Below are positions 7,417 to 14,618 of a stretch of 17,289 nt of DNA, piece by piece. Within the stretch, counting starts at the first letter, position 1. Each line of letters begins with the position of its first letter. The notes beneath the pieces were generated by a model, which saw only the letters and a list, made by a program, of their open reading frames with translations, was not told where the DNA came from and made no database searches. Source of the DNA: Thiobacillus denitrificans (GTDB lineage Bacteria > Pseudomonadota > Gammaproteobacteria > Burkholderiales > Thiobacillaceae); contig DDRS01000043.1 in assembly GCA_002343685.1 (NCBI GenBank), positions 1 through 17,289 of the forward strand. The letters run 5' to 3'. The position numbers and the translations under genes were made by a program.

Positions 7417-9510
7417 TCATGCTCCAGCAACGGGAGCGGCCATGCCGCCCCGTCCCAGCAGCTTGGCATTGATCGCCACAATGACCGTGCTGGCCGACAT
7501 GAACACCGCCCCCACTGCGGGGGTCATCAGCAGCCCCCAATAGGCCGCGACCCCGGCTGCAAGGGGGATTGCAAAGGTGTTGTAACCGGTGGCCCAGATC
7601 AGGTTCTGGATCATCTTGCCGTAGGTCTTGCGCGACAGCCCGAGAATCGCCGCGACATCCTGCGGATTGTTGCTCACCAGCACGATGTCGGCCGCCTCGA
7701 TGGCCACATCGGTGCCCGCGCCGATCGCAACGCCGAGATCCGATTCCACCAGCGCCGGCGCATCGTTCACGCCGTCGCCGACCATCGCCACCGTGAGGCC
7801 GCGCGCCTTCACTTCGCGGATTTTCAGCGCCTTCTGTTCCGGCAGCACTTCGGCGAAGAAATCGTCCAGGCCCAGCTGCTTCGAAACCGTTTGCGCCACC
7901 GCTTGCGAATCGCCGGTGAGCATCATGCATTGGATGCCCATGGCCTTGAGTTGCGCAATGGCGGCTTTCGATTCCGGACGCACCACGTCGGCCAGGCCAA
8001 ACACGGCGGCGGCAGCGCCGTCCACCAGCAGGAAGATGGTGGTCTTGCCCTCGGCGGCCAATGCCTCCAGCCTGGGATGTGCCACCCGGATGCCTTGTTC
8101 CCGCAGATAGCCGGGGCTCACCACTTTCACGTCCCGGCCTTCGACCGTGGCTTGCGCACCCCGGCCCGTCAGGTTGGTGAAATTGTCCGCCTGCGGCCAC
8201 TCCACCTGACGCTCCTTCGCCATGCGCACGATACCCGTTGCAATGGGGTGCTCCGACTGGTTCTCCAGTGCGGCCGCCAAGCGCAGGCAGGCGGCCTCGT
8301 CCAGAGTGCCCAGCGGCACGATGTCGCTTACCCCGAAACGCCCTTCGGTCAAGGTGCCGGTCTTGTCGAACACCACGGCGCCCAGATTGCGGGCCCGCTC
8401 GAACGCCGCACGGTCGCGGATAAGCAAGCCGTGGGATGCGGCCATGCTGGTGCTCACCGCGACGACGAGCGGCACGGCGAGTCCGAGAGCATGGGGGCAA
8501 GCGATCACCATCACGGTGACCGCGCGTTCCATGGCAAAAGCGAAATCCCGTCCCAGCGCCAGCCACACGAACAGCGTGGCGAAGCCGCCACCGAGGGCGA
8601 TGGCGGTCAACCACACTGCCGCGCGGTTGGCCAGATCCTGGGTGCGCGAGCGCGACTCCTGGGCGCGACTCACCATGTCCATCACCTGTGCCAGATAAGT
8701 CTGCCCGCCGGTTTTCTTGACTTCCAGGGTGATCGCGCCTTCGCCGTTGACCGAGCCGCCGATGGCCTCGGCGCCCTCGCCTTTTTCCACCGGCTTCGAT
8801 TCCCCGGTGAGCATGGATTCGTCCAGGCTGGTCTGCCCAGAAATGATGATGCCGTCGGTCGGCACCCGTTCACCCGGCTTCACCAAGAGCCTGTCGCCGG
8901 GCGTAATGTCGTCGACTGAAACATCCTCGGTGTTGCCATCCGCTTGCAGGCGGTGCGCTTCGGACGGCAGCAGCCGCACAAGGGCCTCGAGTGCACCGGA
9001 GGCACCCAGCACCGACTTCATCTCGATCCAGTGGCCGAGCAGCATGATGTCGATCAGGGTCGCAAGCTCCCAGTAGAACCCCGTTCCGGGCAGGCCGAAT
9101 GTGACTGCGCTGGAGTAGAAATAGGCTGCGCTGATCGCCACCGCGATCAGCGTCATCATGCCGGGCTGGCGCTTCCTGAGCTCTTCTCCGAACCCCTTCA
9201 GGAACGGCCAGCCTCCATAGAAAAACACGATGCTGGAGAAACCGAACAGAACATAGGCGTCGCCGCGAAAAGCAAGCGGCGCCGCCAAACCGAGCATGCC
9301 CCACAGGCCCGGCGACAGGGCCAGGATCGGCAACGTGAGGAGCAGGGAAATCCAGAAGCGCTTTCTGAAATCGGCCACCATGTGGGCGTGGTGGTCATGA
9401 TGCGCACCGTGCGCTGCCGGATTGCCGTGCATGCCGGCCGCATGTTCGCCATGCGCAGGCTGCGCATGCGCCATGCCAGGTGCATGACGATGATCGGCTT
9501 GTCCTTCCAT
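7417..9510 (-). CDS. CopB-type P1B-3 copper-translocating ATPase (CPH motif)
   Basis: Inner-membrane ATPase that exports copper ions to the periplasm, 697 residues. The N-terminus is a His/Met-rich metal-binding stretch (about 1-44) in place of CxxC HMA domains. The transmembrane metal motif is C338-P339-H340, which defines the P1B-3 group, as opposed to CPC in CopA-type ATPases. Other hallmarks are TGES in the actuator domain, the phosphorylated D382 in DKTGTLT, SEHP in the nucleotide domain, GDGVNDAPAL in the hinge, and the late membrane-helix residues GYN and MSASTVIVAINA typical of CopB. The family is named after Enterococcus hirae CopB and is unrelated to the outer-membrane CopB encoded at 16065. 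AGGAG lies 5 bases before the ATG. The gene follows the small HMA-like gene by 53 bases and is followed by the YHS gene. Confidence 0.97.
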   Translation of the reverse strand: MEGQADHRHAPGMAHAQPAHGEHAAGMHGNPAAHGAHHDHHAHMVADFRKRFWISLLLTLPILALSPGLWGMLGLAAPLAFRGDAYVLFGFSSIVFFYGGWPFLKGFGEELRKRQPGMMTLIAVAISAAYFYSSAVTFGLPGTGFYWELATLIDIMLLGHWIEMKSVLGASGALEALVRLLPSEAHRLQADGNTEDVSVDDITPGDRLLVKPGERVPTDGIIISGQTSLDESMLTGESKPVEKGEGAEAIGGSVNGEGAITLEVKKTGGQTYLAQVMDMVSRAQESRSRTQDLANRAAVWLTAIALGGGFATLFVWLALGRDFAFAMERAVTVMVIACPHALGLAVPLVVAVSTSMAASHGLLIRDRAAFERARNLGAVVFDKTGTLTEGRFGVSDIVPLGTLDEAACLRLAAALENQSEHPIATGIVRMAKERQVEWPQADNFTNLTGRGAQATVEGRDVKVVSPGYLREQGIRVAHPRLEALAAEGKTTIFLLVDGAAAAVFGLADVVRPESKAAIAQLKAMGIQCMMLTGDSQAVAQTVSKQLGLDDFFAEVLPEQKALKIREVKARGLTVAMVGDGVNDAPALVESDLGVAIGAGTDVAIEAADIVLVSNNPQDVAAILGLSRKTYGKMIQNLIWATGYNTFAIPLAAGVAAYWGLLMTPAVGAVFMSASTVIVAINAKLLGRGGMAAPVAGA

Positions 9511-9563
9511 GAAGGCTCCTTCTCATCTACCCAACGGGATAGGCCTCTGCTTAGGCATTCTGT

Positions 9564-9953
9564 TCACCCTATCTTGCCTGCGTCGCGACTGCTGCCGGAT
9601 GCCGCAGGGGGGCGGTTGCAGCATGCGCCTCCTTGGGAATGGGCGTTGGCGCGGGCGTTTCCATCCAGAAAGCGATACCACGCCGACTTCAGTCGCCACC
9701 AGGAAGCGGATGCACGCGCGATGCCGGCCTTGTCGAGCAATGTCTCGATATCCCGAATGTCGATATGCGAGACCGCATAGGAAATCCGTAGATGGCCGCG
9801 CCGGTCGATATGTGCATCAAGAATCGGATCGAGCGCGGTAAGCTGACGGACAGCATCCTGCAGTTTCTCCGCGGCAACTGGCACGAGCGGGATTTTTCGA
9901 GAGACGTCGAATGGCCCCTTGTCCGCCTGTCCCTTTTCCCGAGTCTCACTCAT
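9564..9953 (-). CDS. Small HMA-fold-like protein without CxxC, near the copper ATPase
   Basis: A 129-residue soluble protein with no signal peptide. Residues about 20-80 alternate short strands and helices (KIPLVPV, AEKLQDAVRQL, HLRISYAVSHI, DIRDIETLLDKAG) in the manner of a ferredoxin-like heavy-metal-associated domain, but there is no CxxC in the first loop. A tryptophan-rich motif, WWRLKSAWYRFLDGNARAN (85-103), follows, and then a Gly-Gly-Ala-Cys-Cys segment with C111 and C112. The tail beyond this looks disordered. The ribosome site is weak (GGGAA). The position just before the P1B-3 ATPase suggests a partner in copper transfer or sensing, but I do not recognise a characterised family. 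Confidence 0.72.
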   Translation of the reverse strand: MSETREKGQADKGPFDVSRKIPLVPVAAEKLQDAVRQLTALDPILDAHIDRRGHLRISYAVSHIDIRDIETLLDKAGIARASASWWRLKSAWYRFLDGNARANAHSQGGACCNRPPAASGSSRDAGKIG

Positions 9954-10048
9954 GTTGTGTTCCCGGCATACCTACTGACATGGCGCCAAACGAGGATGTC
10001 CCGGTACACAGAGAAAGTGCCTGCGTTCCGGTTATCCAAGGCAGCATG

Positions 10049-10693
10049 TTAATTTGCTCCCATCCATCCATAACCGCGCCTGGCACGCGCCATTTCCTGG
10101 CGCTGGCTATCGGTCAGCAGGCCATCGATTTTCTGCTGCATGTCGACCATCGCGTCCATTTGCTGGCGCTGCAGGTCAAACAAAGCCCGCGAAGCGGTGC
10201 GAATCGCATTCCAGTCCTGCTTGTCTGCTATATAGAGTCCATTGAGACGGGCCTGCGCCTTCCAACCCTGCTGCATGAGGCCGCGATTGTGCGCCTCCGA
10301 CTCGGTCTGCAGTTGGCCAATCTTCTGCACTTGTTCAGACGTCAGGTCAGGAGGAGCCCAAGGCATCATGGTGTAACTTCCAGCCATGCCAGGTCCCATA
10401 CCCGCGCCCATCCATGGCATGCCAACGCCATACTGGCCCATCATCCATGGCCCGTATCCGCCACCTGCCCCTGGCTGCATTCCATACCCTGCTCCGCCCA
10501 TCATTCCGGGTCCCATGCCATACCAAGCTTGAGCACCGCCGGGCCGATAAGCATCGCCCCATGCACCCATACGGCCCCAGCCATGCCACGGCCCGTAGCC
10601 TATGCCGCCAGTGCTATAGCCAAACGCGAAGAATCCCGTGACGACGACGAGAATCACCCACAAGGCGATCCAGAATCCATTTTTACGATTCAT
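10049..10693 (-). CDS. Membrane-anchored Spy/CpxP-like protein, Gly/Met/Trp-rich
   Basis: A 214-residue protein with an N-terminal membrane segment (about 7-26) and no clear cleavage site, so probably anchored in the inner membrane facing the periplasm. Residues 27-112 are rich in Gly, Met, Tyr and Trp (GPGMMGGAGYGM, GPWMMGQYG, MGPGMAG). The helical C-terminal half carries two LTxxQ-type motifs, LTSEQ (117-121) and LTDSQ (193-197), the hallmark of Spy/CpxP/CnrX-like periplasmic proteins. The start is the ATG with AAGGA 7 bases upstream; an in-frame extension upstream has no support. It is the third gene of a Spy-SHOCT-Spy cassette. Likely roles are metal buffering, sensing or chaperoning at the membrane; which one cannot be told from sequence. 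Confidence 0.82.
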   Translation of the reverse strand: MNRKNGFWIALWVILVVVTGFFAFGYSTGGIGYGPWHGWGRMGAWGDAYRPGGAQAWYGMGPGMMGGAGYGMQPGAGGGYGPWMMGQYGVGMPWMGAGMGPGMAGSYTMMPWAPPDLTSEQVQKIGQLQTESEAHNRGLMQQGWKAQARLNGLYIADKQDWNAIRTASRALFDLQRQQMDAMVDMQQKIDGLLTDSQRQEMARARRGYGWMGAN

Positions 10694-10756
10694 CCATTTT
10701 TCCTTCTGCGAACCGGACGCAAGTCCACACGGCACTGATCTATCGGGGCTTCCTGG

Positions 10757-11008
10757 CTACTGGGTCAAATCGCGCTTTCTCTTCTGAAACTCCTGTTCGT
10801 CGATCTCGCCGCGCGCATAACGCTCCTTGAGGAGATCCAGCGCCTTGCTCTCACCACCGCTCCGGCCACCCGTCCCGAAGGATGTGGCCAGCCATTTCAC
10901 CAGCACGACAATGCCGGCGATGATGAGCACCCACCACAGGATCATGAAAATCCCGCCGAATCCGAAACCGCCGCCGAAGCCACCTGTCATGCCATAACCG
11001 CCCATCAT
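10757..11008 (-). CDS. Short membrane protein with C-terminal SHOCT domain
   Basis: An 83-residue protein. A Gly/Phe-rich N-terminus (MMGGYGM, GGFGGGFGFGG) leads into one membrane helix (about 19-41, containing FMILWWVLII). The cytoplasmic tail ends in a SHOCT domain (about 54-81: ALDLLKERYARGEIDEQEF), a short motif common in bacterial membrane proteins and thought to mediate oligomerisation. The start is the first of two adjacent ATG codons, with AGGAG 7 bases upstream. The MMGGYGM N-terminus echoes the Met/Gly repeats of the two flanking Spy-like proteins, suggesting shared function. No enzymatic activity is expected. Confidence 0.82.
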   Translation of the reverse strand: MMGGYGMTGGFGGGFGFGGIFMILWWVLIIAGIVVLVKWLATSFGTGGRSGGESKALDLLKERYARGEIDEQEFQKRKRDLTQ

Positions 11009-11041
11009 TGGTGTTCTCCTGTACTCACATCCGACCATTTT

Positions 11042-11077
11042 CGGTTTTGCCGACCACCAGTGCGACCGGCAAAACCG
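11042..11077. other. Strong stem-loop between the Met-rich gene and the SHOCT gene
   Basis: CGGTTTTGCCG (11042-11052) and CGGCAAAACCG (11067-11077) form a perfect 11-bp stem with a 14-base loop, 29 bases after the stop of the upstream gene. On the minus strand it is followed by AAAATGG, not a T-run, so it is better explained as an mRNA-processing, stabilising or partial attenuation element than a classic terminator. The motif CCGACCA occurs both in it and just downstream (11031-11037). Confidence 0.6.
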
Positions 11078-11105
11078 GGTTCCTGTTGCGCCAATTGCAA
11101 TACGC

Positions 11106-11882
11106 TCAGTAACCCATCATGCCCCCACCAAAGCCACGGCGCATTTGCGCCTTCTGCTCTTTGGTCAAGACGGCGGCGGCTTTATTCCCGGCTTCAATTC
11201 GTGCTTCCAGCGCCTGGCGCTGCACGTCCGCGAGTTTGCCGTAGGCCTTGCCGATCGCCGCCGGGTCGCGATTCTCCGCATCGAACAAATCACCCAGTTT
11301 TTCCTGCGCTTCCCACATCTGACGCATGAGCGAGCGCTGCTTCTTCATCGACTCGGTCTGAATCTTCTCCAGTTGGGTGGTCTGCGTATCGCTCAGATCG
11401 AGCGCGGCCATCGGCCCCATTCCTCCGGCCCAGCCAGCCATCATGCCCGGCCCCATGCCATAGCCCATGCCGCCAGCCATCATGCCCGGCCCCATGCCAT
11501 AGCCCATGCCGCCACCCATCATCCCGGGGCCATATCCGCTCATGCCCGGCCCCATGCCGCCCCCCATCATGCCCATGGGACATCCCCCGCCCATCATGTT
11601 CATCATTCCGCCCATCATGCCCATGGGCCCCATGCCATAGCCCGGGCCCATGCCCCCACCCATCATCCCGGGCCCGTAGCCTCCGCCTCCCATCATGCCC
11701 ATACCACCACGCGGCCCGTACCCTGGCATCGAACCGGGCATGGCGCTTCCCTGTGCCTGACCTTGCATCATCATTTGTTGATTGGGCATCGTAGGCTCCG
11801 CCGCCGAGGCGGACACTGCTGTTCCCATCAATGCGAAGGCAACGATGGAAGATGCCAGTAGGGTTTTCATGGATTTGTTCAT
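11106..11882 (-). CDS. Exported Met/Gly-rich Spy/CpxP-like periplasmic protein with tandem repeats
   Basis: A 258-residue protein with a signal peptide ending near ASA|AEP (residue 28). Residues 31-160 contain 37 methionines in repeats of the type GPGMMGGGMGYGM, with one Cys (C101); clustered Met thioethers are typical Cu+/Ag+ ligands. Two 13-residue units, GMGYGMGPGMMAG, are encoded by a perfect 39-bp tandem duplication. Residues about 160-250 are helical with LSDTQ (163-167) and LTKEQ (239-243), matching the LTxxQ motifs of Spy/CpxP, and the protein ends in GGGMMGY. AGGAG lies 6 bases before the ATG. It is the first gene of the Spy-SHOCT-Spy cassette. A periplasmic copper sponge joined to a Spy-like chaperone or sensor domain is the likely reading; Met-repeat length may vary among relatives. 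Confidence 0.85.
   Translation of the reverse strand: MNKSMKTLLASSIVAFALMGTAVSASAAEPTMPNQQMMMQGQAQGSAMPGSMPGYGPRGGMGMMGGGGYGPGMMGGGMGPGYGMGPMGMMGGMMNMMGGGCPMGMMGGGMGPGMSGYGPGMMGGGMGYGMGPGMMAGGMGYGMGPGMMAGWAGGMGPMAALDLSDTQTTQLEKIQTESMKKQRSLMRQMWEAQEKLGDLFDAENRDPAAIGKAYGKLADVQRQALEARIEAGNKAAAVLTKEQKAQMRRGFGGGMMGY
11433..11510 (-). repeat. Perfect 39-bp tandem duplication in the Met-rich gene
   Basis: Two identical 39-bp units lie at 11433-11471 and 11472-11510, each encoding 13 residues of the Met/Gly repeat. Flanking sequence on the low-numbered and high-numbered sides holds degenerate versions. Identity at every base, including third codon positions, suggests a recent duplication by slippage or unequal recombination. 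Confidence 0.95.
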
Positions 11883-11962
11883 TTGAGGCTCCTATTCATT
11901 CATCTTGCTGTTGGAAAAACGACTGAACTTCTCTGCAGGCCAGAATGCGCCCTGACTGCATA

Positions 11963-12946
11963 TCACCTGATTACCGCAATCTGGTGGCCTTCCCCGGCTG
12001 GCAACTGGATCGTGTCCGTAACCGTGAACGTCTTCTGGTCCACCACCCATATTTTTGGCGCCTTGCTGCTGGATACATAGACCTTTCCGGTTCCCGGGAT
12101 CTTGTCGAGATGGTAGGGCTCCGGAGAAAGCGTCAGGACGCGCTGCTCGCCGGTCTGGGTATCGAGCGCCACCAGCTTGTCATCCGAGCGGCTGCTGATA
12201 AAAAGCGTTTTTCCGTCGTCACCGAGGTCCAAACCGTGTACTCGCTTCCCGATCTTGTAGGTCTTCTCGACCTTGCCTTGCTCGACCGATACAACGGAAA
12301 CCGTACCGGCACGGTCGTTGGACACGTAGATCGTCTTTTCGTCGGGGGAAAAGACCAGATGCTCCGGCGTCGGCCCGGCCTCAAGTGAACGGGTCACCTC
12401 CCACTTGCTGAGATCGATCTCGCTGAGCGTTCCGTTGCCGCTGTTGCTCACATAGGCGCGTTTTCCATCCTTCGTCACCAGCGTGTAATTCGGTGAGGGG
12501 CCGGTTTTGATTGTCTTGTAAACCTTGTTGTTGATCACGTCGACGACGCTGACTCCGCCGCGCGTCGGATGCGTGGAAATCACATATTTGCCGTCAGGCG
12601 TCACGGCTTCATGATGCGTCCAGCCGGACACCGGAATCTCGGCCATGACATGGCCGTGCTCGGGATGAATCACATACAGTTTGCTGTTGGGCGTATCCGA
12701 TGGCGCGCCTGCTGGGACTGGGGTTTCCTTCAGGCTTCCCGCCACCAGATAGTCGCCATCGGGCGTCGCCACCAGCCCATGCGGATTCTCCACCCCGGAA
12801 TAGCTCCGGATAATCTTGTCGTTTGCCGCATCAACGGCGATCACTTGATTGGCCGAGCCTAATGGAATGTAGGCAATCGGCGCGGCCATGGCGAATGTCC
12901 CGCAACCAAGACACAGCAGCGCCAGAACAAGTTTCTTTGCGTTCAT
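11963..12946 (-). CDS. Exported YVTN-family beta-propeller protein
   Basis: A 327-residue protein with a signal peptide ending near AMA|AP (residue 22). The rest is made of about seven repeats with the YVTN/cytochrome-d1-like pattern: VIAVDAANDKIIRS, ENPHGLVATPDG, KLYVIHPEHG, THHEAVTPDGKYVIST, PNYTLVTKDGKRAYVSN, PEHLVFSPDEKTIYVSN, VHGLDLGDDGKTLFIS. No heme CxxCH is present, so it is not a d1 reductase subunit. Histidines at blade edges (GWTHHEAV, PYHLDK) could bind metal. Its ATG overlaps the stop of the cytochrome c gene (ATGA), with AAGGAG 9 bases upstream. Tight coupling with the cytochrome suggests that the two work together in the periplasm, perhaps as scaffold and electron carrier; function is otherwise unknown. 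Confidence 0.88.
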   Translation of the reverse strand: MNAKKLVLALLCLGCGTFAMAAPIAYIPLGSANQVIAVDAANDKIIRSYSGVENPHGLVATPDGDYLVAGSLKETPVPAGAPSDTPNSKLYVIHPEHGHVMAEIPVSGWTHHEAVTPDGKYVISTHPTRGGVSVVDVINNKVYKTIKTGPSPNYTLVTKDGKRAYVSNSGNGTLSEIDLSKWEVTRSLEAGPTPEHLVFSPDEKTIYVSNDRAGTVSVVSVEQGKVEKTYKIGKRVHGLDLGDDGKTLFISSRSDDKLVALDTQTGEQRVLTLSPEPYHLDKIPGTGKVYVSSSKAPKIWVVDQKTFTVTDTIQLPAGEGHQIAVIR

Positions 12947-13314
12947 TGGGTCTTTCTCCTTGTTTGCGGGTCTTGCTGAAACTCATTACGCATGTACTTC
13001 AGGACGGCCTTCAAATCCGCGTCGGTCAAGGCGGGATTACCGCCCTTTGGAGGCATGGCCATGGATGAGCCGGGCGTCTGGAAACCGTCAGCCATCCGCC
13101 CGAGAAGGATTGCATCGTCTTGCGATAGAAGCCCGGTTTTTCCGGTCAAGTCCGGGACGCCTGGGAGACCGCCGGTCCCATCGCTGCCATGGCAGGCGAT
13201 GCACGTTCCGTTGTAGACCAGTTGACCATGGTGAAGATCGCTGGCGGTTGCTGAAAGACTGACAAGTGCTGCGCAAATCAGACAGTGGCGGACCTTATCC
13301 ATGGAATCTCGCAT
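12943..13314 (-). CDS. Small periplasmic c-type cytochrome
   Basis: A 123-residue monoheme cytochrome c. A signal peptide (about 1-25, ending near ATA|SD) precedes the heme motif C38-I-A-C41-H42. The distal Met ligand is probably M85 or M87 in SSMAMPPKGG, and the C-terminal helix LTDADLKAVLKYMRN is typical of class I cytochromes c. AAGGAGG lies 7 bases before the ATG at 13314; an internal ATG at 13302 lacks this spacing. The stop overlaps the start of the beta-propeller gene. In this neighbourhood it could accept electrons during Cu+ oxidation or supply them to a partner; this is inferred from context only. Confidence 0.92.
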   Translation of the reverse strand: MRDSMDKVRHCLICAALVSLSATASDLHHGQLVYNGTCIACHGSDGTGGLPGVPDLTGKTGLLSQDDAILLGRMADGFQTPGSSMAMPPKGGNPALTDADLKAVLKYMRNEFQQDPQTRRKTQ

Positions 13315-13341
13315 CGCCCAGCCTCCTTGGTGATCGACCGA

Positions 13342-13569
13342 TCAGACCCTGTTGAAGAATTGCCGTAATTCAAGTGGTGTGGGTTGCCCCCGAAAAACGA
13401 CCTCGTCGTTCACGAGGAGGTTCGGCGAATGCCGAATGCTGTGGGTTACGACCACGCCAGGGTGCTCCTCGACAAACAGCACCTCGAATGGAATGCCCAG
13501 CTCATCGAGTTCGTGCTGCAAACTCAGGCGGTGACTGCAACTCTTGGTCGCAACAATCTTGACGTCCAT
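13342..13569 (-). CDS. Thioredoxin/glutaredoxin-fold protein with a single active-site Cys
   Basis: A 75-residue protein without signal peptide. The fold is visible as a first strand MDVKIVATKSC, a helix RLSLQHELDELG, a strand FEVLFVEEHP, and the cis-Pro segment HSPNLLVNDEVVFRG, ending in a helix (TPLELRQFF). The active-site position reads C11-S12-H13-R14. In related small thioredoxin-fold proteins this is CSHC, and here the last residue is Arg, encoded by CGC, one transition away from TGC. It is therefore monothiol: disulfide reductase chemistry by CxxC is not possible, but metal binding by Cys and His or glutathionylation chemistry remains possible. AGGAG lies 6 bases before the ATG. Its gene sits between the BamE-like gene and the small cytochrome c gene. 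Confidence 0.85.
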   Translation of the reverse strand: MDVKIVATKSCSHRLSLQHELDELGIPFEVLFVEEHPGVVVTHSIRHSPNLLVNDEVVFRGQPTPLELRQFFNRV

Positions 13570-13612
13570 GAAAATCTCCTCGCTCCACTCAAAATTCGAG
13601 CTGCACGCTCCG

Positions 13613-13634
13613 GGTTCTTCAATAATGAAGAACC
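13613..13634. other. 9-bp perfect hairpin with tetraloop just after a stop codon
   Basis: GGTTCTTCA (13613-13621) and TGAAGAACC (13626-13634) pair around the loop ATAA, two bases beyond the stop codon ending the BamE-like gene. No T-run follows on the minus strand, so read-through into the thioredoxin-fold gene is expected. It could protect the upstream mRNA 3' end or reduce downstream expression. Confidence 0.6.
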
Positions 13635-13636
13635 TG

Positions 13637-14083
13637 TCAATGCCTGCCAGGCTCCTCGCCGCGAAACCTGCGCTGGACCTGCAGGGCAGTGAGGCCGTCG
13701 TGTCGTCCTTGCTCGTTGTAAAGCACGTCGATGACCACCCCCTTGCTGTCGAACTCCAGGGTATAGGTGCGCACACCATTCCCCGGCTCGGTTTCATAGA
13801 CGGTGTGCTTTTCCTTTGTCGGGTGCTCGTAAGTCCGCGCGTCTTTGATCCCCACTTCGTACACCCAGCCTTCCTTGCCGTTGGGCAGGATCACGGTACG
13901 GATCGCCTTGCCGTGGTGGCTGAAGGCAGCCTGTTTGGTGATGAGGCCAAGTGGATAGGCCCGCAGTACCGTCTCGGGATCCGACTGAACGGTGAAGCTT
14001 GGGGGCATGGATAGGGGCCCGGCCATGGCGGTGGTCACCATCGCCACGGTCGATGTCAGCAGCATGTTCAGGACAGGTTTCAC
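13637..14083 (-). CDS. Exported BamE/SmpA-like small protein of unknown function
   Basis: A 148-residue protein starting at GTG (14081-14083), chosen because AGGAG (14091-14095) lies 7 bases upstream and because this start gives a good signal peptide ending near AMA|GP (residue 21). No lipobox Cys is present. The mature part has a pattern like the SmpA/OmlA (BamE) fold: PETVLRAYPLGLITKQ, then LPNGKEGWVYEVGI, then VRTYTLEFDSKGVVIDVLYNE. Its C-terminal end is basic (QVQRRFRG). BamE itself is an outer-membrane assembly lipoprotein; here the resemblance is only to the fold pattern, so no function is assigned. It follows the DUF411 gene by 28 bases, in the same operon. Confidence 0.78.
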   Translation of the reverse strand: MKPVLNMLLTSTVAMVTTAMAGPLSMPPSFTVQSDPETVLRAYPLGLITKQAAFSHHGKAIRTVILPNGKEGWVYEVGIKDARTYEHPTKEKHTVYETEPGNGVRTYTLEFDSKGVVIDVLYNEQGRHDGLTALQVQRRFRGEEPGRH

Positions 14084-14111
14084 GATCGATCTCCTGCATG
14101 TCACGGCGGGT

Positions 14112-14552
14112 TCAGTAACGGGTATAGGTCTGGGTGGTGCCATCCAGGTTTACGAGCAGAACGTCGTAGTGATCCTTGCGATTCGCCTGCGCCATGCCAG
14201 GCGAACCCATGGGCATGGCGGGTACCACCAAGCCGCGGGCCTTGGGCTTTTCTTTCAGCAGGTGCTTGATGTCAGCGGCCGGTACGTGGCCTTCCACCAG
14301 ATAGCCTTTGACCTCGGCAGTGTGGCAAGAACCATAGCCATACGGTACGCCGAGCCGGTATTTCTGCTGCACCACATCATTGGTGTCGTGGCCGCGCACG
14401 GTGAATCCATTGGCCCTCATGTGCTCCACCCATTTGCCGCAACAGCCACACGACGGACTCTTGTAAACGTCCACAATGGGGGCCTCTGACGCAGCCAGCG
14501 CCGATGTCGTGACGCTCCCGATCAGGAGGAGTTGGAAAAATGCAGTCTTCAC
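14112..14552 (-). CDS. DUF411 periplasmic metal-binding protein
   Basis: A 146-residue protein with a signal peptide (about 1-20, ending ALA|AS). The DUF411 signature is complete: SPSCGCCGKWVEHM with C35, C37 and C38; GSCHTA with C76 and H77; and GLVVPAMPMGSPGM with M113, M115 and M120. DUF411 proteins are common in copper and other metal resistance loci and have a thioredoxin-like fold; copper or silver binding by the Cys and Met clusters is likely but not shown by sequence alone. The start codon is GTG with AAGGGG 6 bases upstream. It is the first gene after a CusR-type box (14619-14634), so it probably leads a copper-induced operon that includes the BamE-like, thioredoxin-fold, cytochrome and beta-propeller genes. 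Confidence 0.93.
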   Translation of the reverse strand: MKTAFFQLLLIGSVTTSALAASEAPIVDVYKSPSCGCCGKWVEHMRANGFTVRGHDTNDVVQQKYRLGVPYGYGSCHTAEVKGYLVEGHVPAADIKHLLKEKPKARGLVVPAMPMGSPGMAQANRKDHYDVLLVNLDGTTQTYTRY

Positions 14553-14618
14553 GCGAGCCCCTTGCCTGAGAATGACGGCAGTATGGAAGACGCTTGCCTA
14601 CATCAGCCTGACTTGCGG

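Noticed and set aside
7421..8614. Upstream extension of the YHS gene frame into the ATPase gene
   Set aside because: The extension is Gly/Arg-rich shadow sequence of the ATPase in another frame. The YHS start is fixed by AGGAGG before 7396.
7408..8919. A 503-codon open frame on the plus strand
   Set aside because: It is the antisense shadow of the P1B-3 ATPase, with low-complexity His/Arg composition.
11145..11861. A His/Ala/Pro repeat protein on the plus strand
   Set aside because: It is the complement of the Met/Gly repeats; repeats in the real gene force repeats in this frame.
13570..13797. In-frame upstream extension of the thioredoxin-fold gene
   Set aside because: It overlaps the BamE-like gene in another frame and lacks thioredoxin character; the ATG at 13569 has a good ribosome site.
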